DNA from: an endosymbiont of Escarpia spicata
GTDB taxonomy: Bacteria; Pseudomonadota; Gammaproteobacteria; Chromatiales; Chromatiaceae
NCBI GenBank assembly: GCA_003349915.1
Contig: QFXE01000005.1
Location: 124,001 to 188,000, forward strand
Length of the DNA stretch: 64,000 nt
Direction: 5' to 3'
Shown here: piece by piece, positions 1-9,949 of the stretch
Layout of the letters: every line of letters begins with the position of its first letter
Position numbering within the stretch: the stretch's first letter is position 1
Program-made: the position numbers and the translations under genes
Notes under the pieces: generated by a model
Databases searched by the model: none
What the model was told of the DNA's origin: nothing
The model's input: the letters and a program-made list of their open reading frames with translations, nothing else

Positions 1-358
1 TGAAGGCGATCTCATCAACCGGGGCACCATCCGGCAGAGGTTTTCCGTCGGCGTCCAGATAGGTGACCTGGGGCATACCCTCACTGGTCAGAGGCACCAA
101 CTCATAGGGCCGCTTCAGAAAGTGGTACTGCAGTGGCGGCTCATAGATCTGGGCGATAAACTCATACTCATTGGAACTGTAGGAGCGGGCCGGATCGAGA
201 TGCTTGGGGCGCTCGGAAAAGGAGCGGTAGAGCACCTGACTGGACATCTCGCCGGCGGGATGAGGCGAGTTCCAGGGGGAGTCATCGCACCCCGTCAACA
301 GCATGCCAATCAGCAGCAGACTGCAGAGTCCTCTCAGTTTTATCAATCTGACGCGCAT
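1..358 (-). CDS. Family 5-type solute-binding lipoprotein (3' end missing)
   Basis: This leftward gene runs off the window, so only the first 119 codons are present. It starts at ATG 356-358 and encodes a hydrophobic signal ending in the lipobox LLTGC, so the product should be a lipoprotein of the periplasmic face. After the signal, residues such as RPKHLDPARSYSSNEYEF and IYEPPLQYHFLKRPYELVP fit the start of peptide/heme-type ABC transporter substrate-binding proteins (SBP family 5). The ligand cannot be judged from this fragment. It is divergent from fabI across about 170 bp. Confidence 0.7.
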   Translation of the reverse strand, partial: MRVRLIKLRGLCSLLLIGMLLTGCDDSPWNSPHPAGEMSSQVLYRSFSERPKHLDPARSYSSNEYEFIAQIYEPPLQYHFLKRPYELVPLTSEGMPQVTYLDADGKPLPDGAPVDEIAF

Positions 359-528
359 AAAATGGCAGGGCTCGCCCTTTTCGATTCGGGAAATTTCCGG
401 TAACTTAGTCGGTTCTTCGTTAGCGTACATCCAGAAAGCTGGAAATAGGCGCAGAGTTCGCCGAGGCAATCGGCCTCTGGCCGCATTATCCGCAATTCTG
501 TTTGATGACACCACCAAGGAATTGTTCC

Positions 529-1302
529 ATGGGTTTTTTGCAAGACAAACGTATTCTTATCGTTGGCGTCGCCAGCAACCGTTCAATCGCCTGGGGCGTT
601 GCCGAAGCCATGCACCGCGAAGGCGCACAGCTCGCCTTCACCTATCAGGGTGACAAACTCAAGAGCCGGGTGCAGAAGATCGCAGACCAGTGCGGTTCGG
701 ATATCGTACTGCCGCTGGATGTCACCAGTGACGAACAGATTGATGCCGTATTTGAGGAACTGGGCAAGAAATGGGACGGTCTCGACGGCATCGTCCACTC
801 CGTAGGTTTCGCTCCCCGCGACCACCTGGAAGGCAGGTATCTGGACAATTTGACCCGTGAGGGTTTTGCCATGGCCCACGACATCAGCGCCTACAGCTTC
901 GCCGCACTGGCCAAAGCAGGCATGCCGATGATGCAGGGCCGCAACGCGTCACTGATCACCATGAGCTATCTCGGTGCCGTGCGCACCGTGCCCTTCTACA
1001 ATGTAATGGGTGTAGCCAAGGCGAGCCTGGAGGCCAATGTCCGCTACATGGCCGATTCAATGGGGCCCGACGGCATCCGCGTGAACGCAGTCTCCGCAGG
1101 CCCGATTCGTACCCTGGCGGCATCCGGCATCAAGAACTTCAAGAGCATGCTCGACGAAGCGGAGAAGAAAACCCCGCTGCGGCGTAATGTGACTACCGCA
1201 GAGGTGGGCAATGCGGCTGCTTTCCTCTGTTCTGACCTCGCCTCAGGCATCACCGGCGACGTGTTGTACGTCGACTCGGGATACCACATCCTGGGGGTGT
1301 GA
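529..1302 (+). CDS. fabI: Enoyl-[acyl-carrier-protein] reductase (NADH) FabI
   Basis: Catalyses the last, NADH-dependent step of each fatty acid elongation cycle in the cytoplasm. The 257-residue product begins [20 protein letters not shown], a typical FabI Rossmann start, and carries the Tyr147, Tyr157 and Lys164 catalytic set within MSYLGA and YNVMGVAK, followed by [13 protein letters not shown]. Length matches the family (about 260). An in-frame ATG nine codons upstream exists, but ATG 529 has an AAGGA at 516-520 and matches the family N-terminus. Monocistronic, convergent with soxB. Confidence 0.96.
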   Translation: MGFLQDKRILIVGVASNRSIAWGVAEAMHREGAQLAFTYQGDKLKSRVQKIADQCGSDIVLPLDVTSDEQIDAVFEELGKKWDGLDGIVHSVGFAPRDHLEGRYLDNLTREGFAMAHDISAYSFAALAKAGMPMMQGRNASLITMSYLGAVRTVPFYNVMGVAKASLEANVRYMADSMGPDGIRVNAVSAGPIRTLAASGIKNFKSMLDEAEKKTPLRRNVTTAEVGNAAAFLCSDLASGITGDVLYVDSGYHILGV

Positions 1303-1310
1303 TTCGAAAC

Positions 1311-1404
1311 GGAGGAGCGGCGCCTCGCCGCGATTACTCCGTAGAACGTAGGGTGCGCCGTGCGCACCAGAATGAGCAATCAAGGTGATCACGGCACACC
1401 CTAC
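1311..1404. repeat. Palindromic intergenic repeat, family A (with a family E half)
   Basis: Positions 1348-1404 begin GTAGGGTGCGCC and end in CACACCCTAC, forming an imperfect inverted repeat. Related copies lie at 22117-22194, 52856-52933 and, as a half copy, 61239-61261. The preceding 1311-1344 (GGAGGAGCGGCGCC... ACTCCGTAG) resembles the family E hairpins at 24037 and 28667. The element sits between the convergent ends of fabI and soxB, where it could form a hairpin in either transcript. Confidence 0.7.
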
Positions 1405-1418
1405 CCTTGACAGGATCA

Positions 1419-3197
1419 TCAGCTGCTGCGGTACTCCGCAATACCTGGATTACCCTTCACGCCGACCAGTTTCGGGGTGTTGAGCTTTTTGATCTTCACC
1501 GTCTTCTGATGACGCAGGTAGTCACCCACCACATCCCAGATGGGGCGGCCGGGAGATTTTGAACCCACCGTCGCCCAACCGGCAACCACATACTTCTTGT
1601 CAGCATCAATTGCCGTACCGTCGTTCAGGGTCATATTGGTAATGCGCTTGCCGAAACCCTTGCCAGGTTCACAGACATAGTCCAGGCCACCGACCCGCAC
1701 CATGTCACCCCCCTGCTGATAGTAGGGATCCTTGTTGAAGAGGTTGTCACTGACATCCTCCAGGATCGCCTTGATGTCGGCACCGCTCATCTCCCGGCGA
1801 TAGGTCTCGGGATAGGTGATACTGGTCTGATCCATGACGTTGTCCATGGTGATCGTCTGACCCGGCAGCACGGTGGTGCCCCAGCGGAAACCGGGAGAGA
1901 GGGATATCTGGGCGTCATTGACCTCGGTGAGGGCATCGCAGATGACCTGATCGAAGGTGCCGTTGAAGTTGCCACGGCGATAGAGGGTCTCCTCCGCCAC
2001 CGCCAGCTTCTCATCCAGCTGAGCCTTGTAGGGGGCACGCACACCGTCGATATATGCCTGCATCTCCTTGTCTGCGGGCAGCAGGTTGGAGAAGACCGGT
2101 AGCAGCCGGTAACGAAAATCCCGCACCTTGCCACCCTTTACCTCCAGATCCATCACACCGAGGAACTTGCCGTTGGAACCGGCATTGGTCACCAGGGTCT
2201 TGCCGCCGGCATTCTTGACGACCGTCGGGGCCGGCATACCATCATGGGTATGGCCGCCGAAGATGGCGTCGATACCGCTGACCCGGGAGGCCATCTTGAT
2301 GTCCACATCCATACCATTGTGAGAGAGCACCACTACCACATCGGGCTTCTCGTTTTCGCGCACCATATCGACCACCGCCTGCATACTTTCGTCCTGGATA
2401 CCGAAGGTCCAGTCCGGGATGAAGCGCTGGGGATTGGCGATGGGGGTATAGGGGAAAGCCTGGCCGATCACGGCTACACGGGCACCGCCCACATTCTTGA
2501 TCACATAGGGCTTGAAGGCGTTGCCCTCATCTTCGTCAAAACCATCAAAGTCGGCAAACTTGTAGTCGAACAGGGCATCGTCGCTTACCTTGACATTCTG
2601 CGCTACGAAGTCGCCTTTGAAATCATGGATATTGGAGATCACCTCCTTGTCGAGATAGGTGAACTCCCAGTGACCGGTCATGACATCCACACCCAGCATG
2701 TTGCAGGCACCGACCATATCTTTTCCGCGGGTCCAGTAGGCTGTACCGGAACCTTGCCAGGTGTCGCCCCCATCCATCAAAAGGGTGTTACCAGGCCCCC
2801 GCTCTGCACGGATACGGTCCACCAGCGTTCGCAGATGGGCAAAGCCGCCGATCTTGCCATACTTGGCCGAGGCAGCATCAAAATTAAGATAGCTGAAGGC
2901 GTGGGATTCGATGCCGTTCGGTGCGATACCGAAGTGGTTCAGCAGTTTGTCACCCACCAGGTGAGGCGCCTTATTGAATGCATAACCCAGTCCTAAATTA
3001 ACATTGGGTTCCCGAAAGTAGATGGGATTCAGCTGTGCATGTGTGTCGGTAAAGTGCAGCAGAGAGACATTACCAAACTTCGGCACCTCATAGAGGTCGG
3101 CGGGCTGCCTGGCCGCTGCAAAGATCGAGCCGGGCATCATGCCGGCAGCGCCGGCGAGTCCCATCAGGCGAAGAAACTCACGTCTGGAAATAGACAT
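1419..3197 (-). CDS. soxB: Thiosulfohydrolase SoxB
   Basis: SoxB is the manganese-dependent periplasmic hydrolase that removes sulfate from SoxY-bound thiosulfate adducts. The 592-residue protein opens with a twin-arginine signal (SRREFLRL, residues 4-11) followed by a hydrophobic stretch, indicating Tat export. The metallophosphatase core shows HFTDTHAQ (about 48-55), MDGGDTWQGSG, MTGHWEFTY and GGHTHDG, and the family signature LNPIYFREPNVNLGLG. A 5'-nucleotidase C-terminal domain follows. No soxXYZA genes are adjacent, so this is an isolated soxB. An AAAGAGA Shine-Dalgarno-like stretch precedes the ATG. Confidence 0.96.
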   Translation of the reverse strand: MSISRREFLRLMGLAGAAGMMPGSIFAAARQPADLYEVPKFGNVSLLHFTDTHAQLNPIYFREPNVNLGLGYAFNKAPHLVGDKLLNHFGIAPNGIESHAFSYLNFDAASAKYGKIGGFAHLRTLVDRIRAERGPGNTLLMDGGDTWQGSGTAYWTRGKDMVGACNMLGVDVMTGHWEFTYLDKEVISNIHDFKGDFVAQNVKVSDDALFDYKFADFDGFDEDEGNAFKPYVIKNVGGARVAVIGQAFPYTPIANPQRFIPDWTFGIQDESMQAVVDMVRENEKPDVVVVLSHNGMDVDIKMASRVSGIDAIFGGHTHDGMPAPTVVKNAGGKTLVTNAGSNGKFLGVMDLEVKGGKVRDFRYRLLPVFSNLLPADKEMQAYIDGVRAPYKAQLDEKLAVAEETLYRRGNFNGTFDQVICDALTEVNDAQISLSPGFRWGTTVLPGQTITMDNVMDQTSITYPETYRREMSGADIKAILEDVSDNLFNKDPYYQQGGDMVRVGGLDYVCEPGKGFGKRITNMTLNDGTAIDADKKYVVAGWATVGSKSPGRPIWDVVGDYLRHQKTVKIKKLNTPKLVGVKGNPGIAEYRSS

Positions 3198-3587
3198 TCT
3201 CTTTTAATCCTCTCAGGTATCAAGGGCAATTTTTCATTGGGTGGCAAGAGGGGCGTAGTCGATGCTGAATGATTCCAGGCACAGAAAACCTCTGTTGCCT
3301 CAATCAAATTTGACTCCGACCCTTATGAGATTCCAAATATTTTGTACTGCGCCCATTACACATTTTCAGTCTTCAAACTGCGGCAAATAGTTGAGTTGCC
3401 GCAAGACCACTATTGTTATTGCGTAAAAAAAGTTGGCAGGAATAGAGGGGGCGCCTGTCAGAGCTCTCCAATAACCTTTCCTGCCAACATCAGGGCTTCC
3501 CCCCCACTGGCTCCAGGCTGGTCAGGGGGAAATTTATTATCTAACTCTATGTCGCATAAAGAAAATTCCCAATTACGCCAAACCCTA
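3198..3587. other. Intergenic region between soxB and the response regulator gene
   Basis: About 390 bp without a credible gene. It must contain the soxB promoter (reading left) and, nearer 3425-3488, the terminator of the upstream two-component operon. No clear -35/-10 pair for soxB was identified by eye. Confidence 0.5.
3425..3488 (-). terminator. Probable Rho-independent terminator of the two-component operon
   Basis: Perfect 11-bp arms, TTCCTGCCAAC at 3478-3488 and GTTGGCAGGAA at 3432-3442, enclose a 35-nt loop. Read on the minus strand, the second arm is followed by seven T residues (3425-3431). It lies 100 bp downstream of the response regulator stop codon. The long loop is atypical. 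Confidence 0.6.
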
Positions 3588-4214
3588 TTACGGTTTTCCA
3601 TAATTTCTGTCCAGGGACAGCATCATGCGCATCAGGTGGGACAATGTATCCGCATGCATCTTCTCCATCACTTTGGATCGATGCGCCTCGACAGTCGATA
3701 GGGTGATGCCCATTTCATCGGAAATATTTTTGTTGCGTTTACCGGCAATCACCAGTTCCAGGACCTCCCGCTCACGAGGCGTCAGCTGCTCAAAACGATC
3801 CTGTATATCTGTAAGCCGCAGCACTTCACCGCGCCGGTTGGCATCCTGCTCGATGGCACGATGCACACTGTCCAGCAACGTCTGGTCGCGGAATGGTTTT
3901 TCAATGAAATCCACTGCTCCATTCTTGACCGCACGCACCGCCATCGGCACATCACCATGACCCGTAATAAAAATGATCGGCGGGTAAATAGCTTCTCCCT
4001 GTAGCCGCTCCTGAAGTTCCATGCCGCTCATGCCCGGCATGCGGATATCCACCACCAGACAGCCCGGAAGGCTGGCATCGAAAGCATCAAGATAGATCCC
4101 GGCAGAGGCGTAACAGGCAACCGAAAGACCCACGGATTGCATCAAAAGCTGTAGTGCGTTGCGAACTTCCTGGTCATCATCCACGATGAAGACTGTCGGC
4201 GAGTTCTGTTCCAT
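3588..4214 (-). CDS. FixJ/TtrR-type response regulator
   Basis: A 208-residue DNA-binding response regulator. The receiver domain has the acidic pair at Asp12/Asp13, phospho-acceptor Asp56 in VVDIRMPGMSG, and the ITGHGD and EKPF motifs. A LuxR-type helix-turn-helix follows (LTPREREVLELVIAGKRNK). This is the FixJ/TtrR subfamily. The gene starts 3 bp after the stop of the histidine kinase, so the two are co-transcribed and probably translationally coupled. Position directly upstream of soxB on the same strand suggests, but does not prove, that it controls thiosulfate metabolism. Confidence 0.9.
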   Translation of the reverse strand: MEQNSPTVFIVDDDQEVRNALQLLMQSVGLSVACYASAGIYLDAFDASLPGCLVVDIRMPGMSGMELQERLQGEAIYPPIIFITGHGDVPMAVRAVKNGAVDFIEKPFRDQTLLDSVHRAIEQDANRRGEVLRLTDIQDRFEQLTPREREVLELVIAGKRNKNISDEMGITLSTVEAHRSKVMEKMHADTLSHLMRMMLSLDRNYGKP

Positions 4215-4217
4215 ACT

Positions 4218-6389
4218 TCAAGTACCCATAATAGGTGGGAGGGTAAATTGGAATTCCGCTCCGCCATCGGCTGGCGTGACAGTGCTAAGTCTACCACCAT
4301 GGGCGTCAATGATCCCGTAGCTGATAGAGAGTCCAAGTCCCATGCCCTCACGTTTGCTGGTCACAAAGGGCGCGAACAGCGTATCCATGATATCGGGATC
4401 GAGTCCCGGCCCGGTGTCCCTGACCGTCACCTGGACCTGATTGTCACGCAAACCGGTGCGGATGAGCAGTTCGCGGTCCGATTTCGGAGTATTCCCCATC
4501 GCCTCAATGGCATTGCGGGCAAGATTAAGGATCACCTGCTCGATCTGTATCCGCTGAACACCAACCCTGGGCACTTCCGGATCAAGATCCAGTTTCACCA
4601 CCACATCGGCCCGGCGAATCTCGGGGCGGATCAGCACCTCCACGCTCCGCACCAGGTCGTTGATGTCGACCTCGGCACTCTCCAGCGGCTCCTTTTGCAC
4701 CATACGGCGCAGCTGGCGAATGATCTCCCCCGCCCGTTCAGCCTGTGAAGCGATTCGATCCATCACATCTGCACAGACCCGTTTGTTCTGCGAACCGGAC
4801 TCAAGCATACGAATGCTTGCATGGGCGTTGGTTGCAATCGCAGTTAATGGCTGATTCAGTTCATGGGCGATACCTGATGCCATCTCACCCAGCGTACTGA
4901 GCCGCGCCACCCGTGCCAGCTCATTCTGATGCTGACGTGTTTCATCTTCCGCCTGCTTGCGCTTGGTGATATCACGAAACACCACTACGCTTCCCAGCGT
5001 CTTGCCAGATACATCCCGGATCGGTGTACTGGTGTACTCCACGGAAAAACTGCTGCCGTCCTTGCGCCAGAAGAGGTCATCAGAGACATGCCTGGACTGG
5101 TTGTCCCGAAACGCCAGGTAGACGGGGCAATCCTTCTGCGCATGTGGAGTACCATCCGCATGGGTATGGTGCAGAATCTCATGCTGGTTCTTACCAATGA
5201 GGTCCTCCTCCCGCCAGCCGGTGATCTCCACCGCAGCACGATTGACGAAGGTGGAATTGCCCTGAAGGTCCACGCCATAGATACCGTCGGCCACCGAGTC
5301 GAGGATCAGTTCATGCTGCTGCTCCAGTTGCACCTTGGCACCATGCAATTCCCGATTGAGTCGCATCACCCATAAAGTCATGAAGGCCATGAGAAAAAGA
5401 AAAGCCAAGCCGCCCAACAGCCAGTATCGGTAGCGTTTGATGGCGTCCAACAGAGTGAAACGCCCAGGTTCCGCATAGGGAGAGAGTGAAAGCTCCTTGA
5501 GTAGCTCATGCACCGGCTGATAGTCGAGGGGAATCGTCCACCCGGCATATTTGCCGGAGATCGCCGCAGGGTGATCGTGGGGCATGTTCAACAGTGCCAC
5601 AGCCACCTTTTGAGCCAGATCATTGGCAGTATGGCTGACCTTACTGAACGGCCACTCCGGATAGAGCCGGGTGCTGTGGGCAAAGGGAAACTCAGGGCTG
5701 GTCAGCGGATTGATGATATGGAACTCATCCAGGTCGATGACCCCGTCATTTGCCATGCGCTCCAGAATATCCGTGCGCACCGTACCGACATCCACCTTGC
5801 CGTCGCGCACGGCCATCACCACCCGATCGTGGATGCCGCCGAACTCCAGCCTTTCAAAATCGCGGTAGGGATCCAACCCTGTGGATCTCAACTCGCGCCA
5901 CGCCATCTGAAAACCACCGAGAGAGGTCGCATCCACTGCCATCAGCGAACGTCCGCGCAGATCTTCAAGATCCTTTATTTCCGCATGATCCCGGCGGGTG
6001 AACAGTACGCCACCGAAGATATTGTAGGGCACATCCCCGCGCCGATTGTTAAGCGTGGCAATACGTGAAACGCGGAATTTTACTTCCAGATTGACGTAGA
6101 TACCCGGATTCACCAGGATGAAGTCGACCGCACCCTGCAGCACCGCTGGATCGACCTCATCGAAGTCGAGGGGAATGATTTCAAACTGCTTTTCCGGGAT
6201 GGCATTTCCCAGGTATTCGGCAGTGGGACGCCAGGCGGCCAGTGTCGCCCGATCACCGCGGTGACTCAGTACACCGATACGGACCAGATCCTCTTCGGCA
6301 CCCGCACTGCCACTGAAACACCATAGAAGGGACAGCAAAACGAACGGCACGATTCTTGAGTGAAATAGCGACACCAGATAGATCTTCAA
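4218..6389 (-). CDS. PhnD-type periplasmic sensor histidine kinase (TtrS/ThsS-like)
   Basis: A 723-residue inner-membrane kinase. In order: signal peptide (about 1-31), a periplasmic phosphonate-binding-type domain (about 35-310), one membrane span (about 322-342), a PAS domain (about 360-475), HisKA with His509 in GIAHELNQPLTA, and an HATPase domain with DTGPGLDPDIM and GLGLSISYGI. This order is that of TtrS, the tetrathionate sensor, and ThsS, the thiosulfate sensor. Beside soxB, a sulfur oxyanion ligand is the natural hypothesis, though the ligand cannot be read from the sequence. Confidence 0.88.
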   Translation of the reverse strand: MKIYLVSLFHSRIVPFVLLSLLWCFSGSAGAEEDLVRIGVLSHRGDRATLAAWRPTAEYLGNAIPEKQFEIIPLDFDEVDPAVLQGAVDFILVNPGIYVNLEVKFRVSRIATLNNRRGDVPYNIFGGVLFTRRDHAEIKDLEDLRGRSLMAVDATSLGGFQMAWRELRSTGLDPYRDFERLEFGGIHDRVVMAVRDGKVDVGTVRTDILERMANDGVIDLDEFHIINPLTSPEFPFAHSTRLYPEWPFSKVSHTANDLAQKVAVALLNMPHDHPAAISGKYAGWTIPLDYQPVHELLKELSLSPYAEPGRFTLLDAIKRYRYWLLGGLAFLFLMAFMTLWVMRLNRELHGAKVQLEQQHELILDSVADGIYGVDLQGNSTFVNRAAVEITGWREEDLIGKNQHEILHHTHADGTPHAQKDCPVYLAFRDNQSRHVSDDLFWRKDGSSFSVEYTSTPIRDVSGKTLGSVVVFRDITKRKQAEDETRQHQNELARVARLSTLGEMASGIAHELNQPLTAIATNAHASIRMLESGSQNKRVCADVMDRIASQAERAGEIIRQLRRMVQKEPLESAEVDINDLVRSVEVLIRPEIRRADVVVKLDLDPEVPRVGVQRIQIEQVILNLARNAIEAMGNTPKSDRELLIRTGLRDNQVQVTVRDTGPGLDPDIMDTLFAPFVTSKREGMGLGLSISYGIIDAHGGRLSTVTPADGGAEFQFTLPPIMGT

Positions 6390-6428
6390 CCACCGCCAGT
6401 AGAGATAACCAACACCACGCCTGCCAGA

Positions 6429-7229
6429 TTATTCCGTCAACTTACGTAACTTACTGAACAGGCTCTTGCTGTTTTTCTCATCGGCAAGCGCGACCTCCTC
6501 ACGCTGGAGCATCTCTTGCGTCTCCTTTTCACGCTGCTGTTTTTCCATCTGTAGACGTTTACGGATTTTTTCCTTCTCTGAGTCGGAAATATCCAAACTA
6601 TGGAGCTTTTCATGTTTGCGCAGAATAAAATTACCCAGATCATCAAGCCATTTCTCGGTAATTTTTTCAGGCATGTAGAGGTGGCGCTTGATGGAAAATC
6701 CTTCAAAATTCGAGGTAATCATGCGGATGCCACCCTGTTCAGGGTCGGCCTGAAAGAGAAAGATCACTTCAACCTTGACCTGCACCTGAAAAGTGAGGCC
6801 GACCAGCCGCTGCTCCATGTCCCTGACCGGCCACTCGGCAAAACGCATTTGTTGGCTTTCCAGGAAAGACCGTGTCGCATCTGCTTCCGACTTGGGGGTA
6901 ACCGAAAATTCCAGTTCGTTCTCTGTCGCACAGTTGAAACGCAAACGGATAGTTTTGGTCTGATCGGTGCTATCCGCGTTGACGATATAATCCTGTTGCC
7001 GTAATCCCTGAATTTCCCCGTAACCAGGCAGTTCATAGGTACAGCTGACATCCGGGTTGACAAGCTGCAGCTGCTCCGCCAGTTCGCTGAGATAGCGCAG
7101 GATCGCCCGCATGCGTGGTCGCAGGGTCGACTGGTAGAGGACTTCCTGCCTGACTTCAGGCGAGTCCTGTTCGTTATCCGGTTGCTGAAGACGCTCAGCC
7201 TCGTGTTTTAATTCATCAAGCAGGGACAT
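6429..7229 (-). CDS. Conserved hypothetical cytoplasmic protein
   Basis: A 266-residue protein with no signal peptide or membrane span. I do not recognise the family. The middle is a mixed alpha/beta region. The last 70 residues are highly charged (SEKEKIRKRLQMEKQQREKE) and probably form a coiled coil. It lies 39 bp upstream of the histidine kinase gene on the same strand, so they may share a transcript, but nothing in the sequence ties it to signalling. Confidence 0.7.
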   Translation of the reverse strand: MSLLDELKHEAERLQQPDNEQDSPEVRQEVLYQSTLRPRMRAILRYLSELAEQLQLVNPDVSCTYELPGYGEIQGLRQQDYIVNADSTDQTKTIRLRFNCATENELEFSVTPKSEADATRSFLESQQMRFAEWPVRDMEQRLVGLTFQVQVKVEVIFLFQADPEQGGIRMITSNFEGFSIKRHLYMPEKITEKWLDDLGNFILRKHEKLHSLDISDSEKEKIRKRLQMEKQQREKETQEMLQREEVALADEKNSKSLFSKLRKLTE

Positions 7230-7469
7230 GGTGAATCTTCGGTAAAATCAGGTGGTTTCAGTCTTTTCCCTATCGATATTCTCAGGCTTCACTGCCATTC
7301 ACCCCGCCTTATTCATGGCGGGTTCCATCAGGCTAGGCGATACACCCGCCTAAATCAAGGATTTCGATTCTCAAAACCTCATACACAGACATCCCGCAAA
7401 GACAATCTTTTCACGCTCTGCTGCAAGAGGTAGAGTGCCGCTTTTTCCACGTAGAGATAGCCGAATCAA

Positions 7470-9629
7470 ATGAAAAGGATCAGCCAATCGATCGCCGAAA
7501 CACTCTCCGTCAGGCAGGCCCAGGTCGATGCCACTATCCAACTGCTGGATGAAGGCGCTACTGTCCCCTTCATCGCCCGCTACCGAAAAGAGGCCACAGG
7601 CGGCCTCGACGATGCCCAGTTACGCGCCCTGTTTGAACGCCTCGGTTATCTGCGTGAACTCGAGGCGCGCCGGGAGACCATCCTCTCAAGCATCAAGGAG
7701 CAGGAAAAACTCACGCCGGAACTGAAATGCAACATACTGGAAGCCGACACCAAAACCCGGCTGGAAGACCTCTATCTGCCCTATAAGCCGAAGCGCCGTA
7801 CCAAGGCACAGATTGCACGGGAAGCGGGACTGGAGCCACTGGCACTCTCACTGTTGGGAGACCCCAGCCTGTCACCGGAACAAGCGGCAGCTGAGTTCAT
7901 CGATGCAGACAAAGGCATTGAGGGGACCAAGGCCGCCCTGGACGGCGCCAGGCAGATCCTCATGGAACGTTTCGCAGAGGATGCCTCCCTGATCGGTCAG
8001 CTGAGAGACTATGTTCGCGATAACGGCCAGCTAAGCTCTGTGATTGTCACCGGAAAAGAGCAGGAAGGCGCCAAATTCTCCGACTATTTTGAATACAGCG
8101 AGGCGATCAGCAAAATACCCTCCCACCGTGCCCTGGCACTATTCCGGGGCCGCAATGAAGGCATGCTGAGTCTAACCCTTTCGGTTGCAGAGAATCCGGG
8201 CGGCGGCCACCCCTGCGAAGGTTTAATCTCCAAAACCAACGCCATCAGCCAGCAGTCCAGAGCCGCCGATGACTGGCTGTTGGAGACAGTGCGCTGGGCC
8301 TGGCGGGTGAAGATCTCCCTCCACACCGAACTGGAGCTGCTCTCTGAACTGCGGGAACGGGCGGAAGAAGAGGCGATCCGGGTCTTCGCCAGCAACCTTC
8401 ACGACCTGCTGCTGGCCGCACCTGCCGGCCCCCGCATCACCATCGGCCTGGACCCCGGCCTGCGCACCGGCACCAAGGTGGCAGTGGTGGACAGCACCGG
8501 CAAAGCTTTGGAGACCGACAAACTGGCGGCGGAACTGATGCAAAGGCATCCAGAGCTGAAGCTGCAGAAACTGATGGTCAGCGAAGCAGGCGCCTCCGTC
8601 TACTCCGCTTCGGCACTCGCCTCACAGGAATTGTCCGGCATGGATGTCTCCCTGCGCGGAGCAGTTTCCATCGCGCGCCGCCTGCAGGATCCGTTGGCGG
8701 AACTGGTCAAGATCGATCCCAAATCAATCGGCGTCGGCCAATATCAGCACGACGTAAATCAGGGACGCCTGGTCCGATCCCTCGAAGCCGTGGTGGAAGA
8801 CTGTGTGAACGCCGTGGGCGTCGACGTTAATACCGCTTCCGCCCCTCTACTGGCGCAGGTATCCGGCCTCAGCAACACCCTGGCACAGAACATCGTCAGC
8901 TTTCGCGACGAACACGGCGCCTTCGACAGTCGTAAGGTGTTGAAGCAGGTACCGCGGCTCGGCCCCAAAACCTACGAACAGGCTGCCGGATTCATGCGTG
9001 TGATGAACGGCAGCAATCCACTGGATCGCTCATCGGTACACCCGGAGTCCTATCCAATAGTGAAAAAGATCATCAAGGAGACCGGCTGCCGCATCGAAAA
9101 TCTGCTGGGAAACCGCGATGAACTCAAAGCACTGCAACCGGCAAATTTCACCACCGAGAAATTCGGCCTGCCCACGGTGGTGGACATCATCAGCGAACTG
9201 GAAAAACCGGGCCGCGATCCCCGCCCTGATTTCAAGACCGCCAGCTTCAAAGAGGGAGTGGAGAACCTGCAGGACCTGAAACCCGAAATGATCCTGGAAG
9301 GCGTCATCACCAACGTCACCAACTTCGGCGCTTTTGTGGACATCGGCGTCCACCAGGATGGACTGGTACATATCTCCAATCTCTCCAACAAATTCGTCAA
9401 GGATCCCCGGGAGGTGGTAAAAACCGGTAACCTGGTGAAAGTAAAGGTACTGGAGGTGGACATCCCCCGCCGCCGCATCGGCCTCACCCTGCGCCTTGAC
9501 GACAAAGCCGAACGCAAACCGGCTGCAAAACAGCGCCAGGAGATGGCGCATAAACCCCATAAAAAACCCGCTCAGGCGCCAATGGGAAACAGTTTGGCCG
9601 CTGCTTTCGCCAAAGCACGCAAGGACTGA
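7470..9629 (+). CDS. tex: Tex family RNA-binding transcription accessory protein, internally deleted
   Basis: Tex is a nucleic-acid-binding protein of transcription quality control. The 719 residues show the Tex N-terminal domain, the start of the YqgF-like domain ([21 protein letters not shown]), the helix-hairpin-helix region ([12 protein letters not shown]) and a C-terminal S1 domain (about 605-680; [19 protein letters not shown]). In other Tex proteins about 40 residues, ending in a conserved IGNGTASR, lie between the TGK and ETDKLAAEL motifs. Here TGK (343-345) runs almost directly into ETDKLAAEL (348 on), an in-frame loss that accounts for most of the deficit from the usual 770 or so. 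Whether the protein still works is doubtful. Confidence 0.93.
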   Translation: MKRISQSIAETLSVRQAQVDATIQLLDEGATVPFIARYRKEATGGLDDAQLRALFERLGYLRELEARRETILSSIKEQEKLTPELKCNILEADTKTRLEDLYLPYKPKRRTKAQIAREAGLEPLALSLLGDPSLSPEQAAAEFIDADKGIEGTKAALDGARQILMERFAEDASLIGQLRDYVRDNGQLSSVIVTGKEQEGAKFSDYFEYSEAISKIPSHRALALFRGRNEGMLSLTLSVAENPGGGHPCEGLISKTNAISQQSRAADDWLLETVRWAWRVKISLHTELELLSELRERAEEEAIRVFASNLHDLLLAAPAGPRITIGLDPGLRTGTKVAVVDSTGKALETDKLAAELMQRHPELKLQKLMVSEAGASVYSASALASQELSGMDVSLRGAVSIARRLQDPLAELVKIDPKSIGVGQYQHDVNQGRLVRSLEAVVEDCVNAVGVDVNTASAPLLAQVSGLSNTLAQNIVSFRDEHGAFDSRKVLKQVPRLGPKTYEQAAGFMRVMNGSNPLDRSSVHPESYPIVKKIIKETGCRIENLLGNRDELKALQPANFTTEKFGLPTVVDIISELEKPGRDPRPDFKTASFKEGVENLQDLKPEMILEGVITNVTNFGAFVDIGVHQDGLVHISNLSNKFVKDPREVVKTGNLVKVKVLEVDIPRRRIGLTLRLDDKAERKPAAKQRQEMAHKPHKKPAQAPMGNSLAAAFAKARKD

Positions 9630-9630
9630 T

Positions 9631-9949
9631 TAGGGCCTGTTAACACCAAGTGTAGGTTAAGTTAGCGTAGCGTAACCCAACAAAATCAAGATCTGTCGGG
9701 TTACGCTATCGCTAACCCGACCTACATCCTACGCATGAAGGCTGCGAAATCCGGATGACAGCGCTTCCTTGGATTTTTCAACAAATGCAGCTATGGTTAT
9801 ATGCGTTTACACTATGTCCACTCCCAGAAAACAATAAGCCTCATGCAGTTTCGGCGAACAGCTTAAATAGATCCTGTAGTGCGGAAGAAATGGGTTTAGG
9901 AAACCTTTGATTTTATTTGCTGATCCCATCGAAACAAGAGGAAGTTCCC
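9631..9949. other. Intergenic region between tex and the secreted protein gene
   Basis: About 320 bp. It holds a TAGGGCCTGTTAACAC motif (9631-9646) that recurs almost unchanged at 40726-40741, then the family B repeat (9652-9725). The remaining 220 bp precede the next gene and presumably carry its promoter; I could not assign one. Confidence 0.5.
9652..9725. repeat. Palindromic repeat, family B, copy 1
   Basis: A 74-bp imperfect palindrome whose arms contain TTAGCGTAGCGTAACCCAAC and GTCGGGTTACGCTATCGC. Its reverse complement matches the copy at 10549-10623 over almost its whole length, so the two copies are in inverted orientation around the gene at 9950-10504. Confidence 0.8.
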
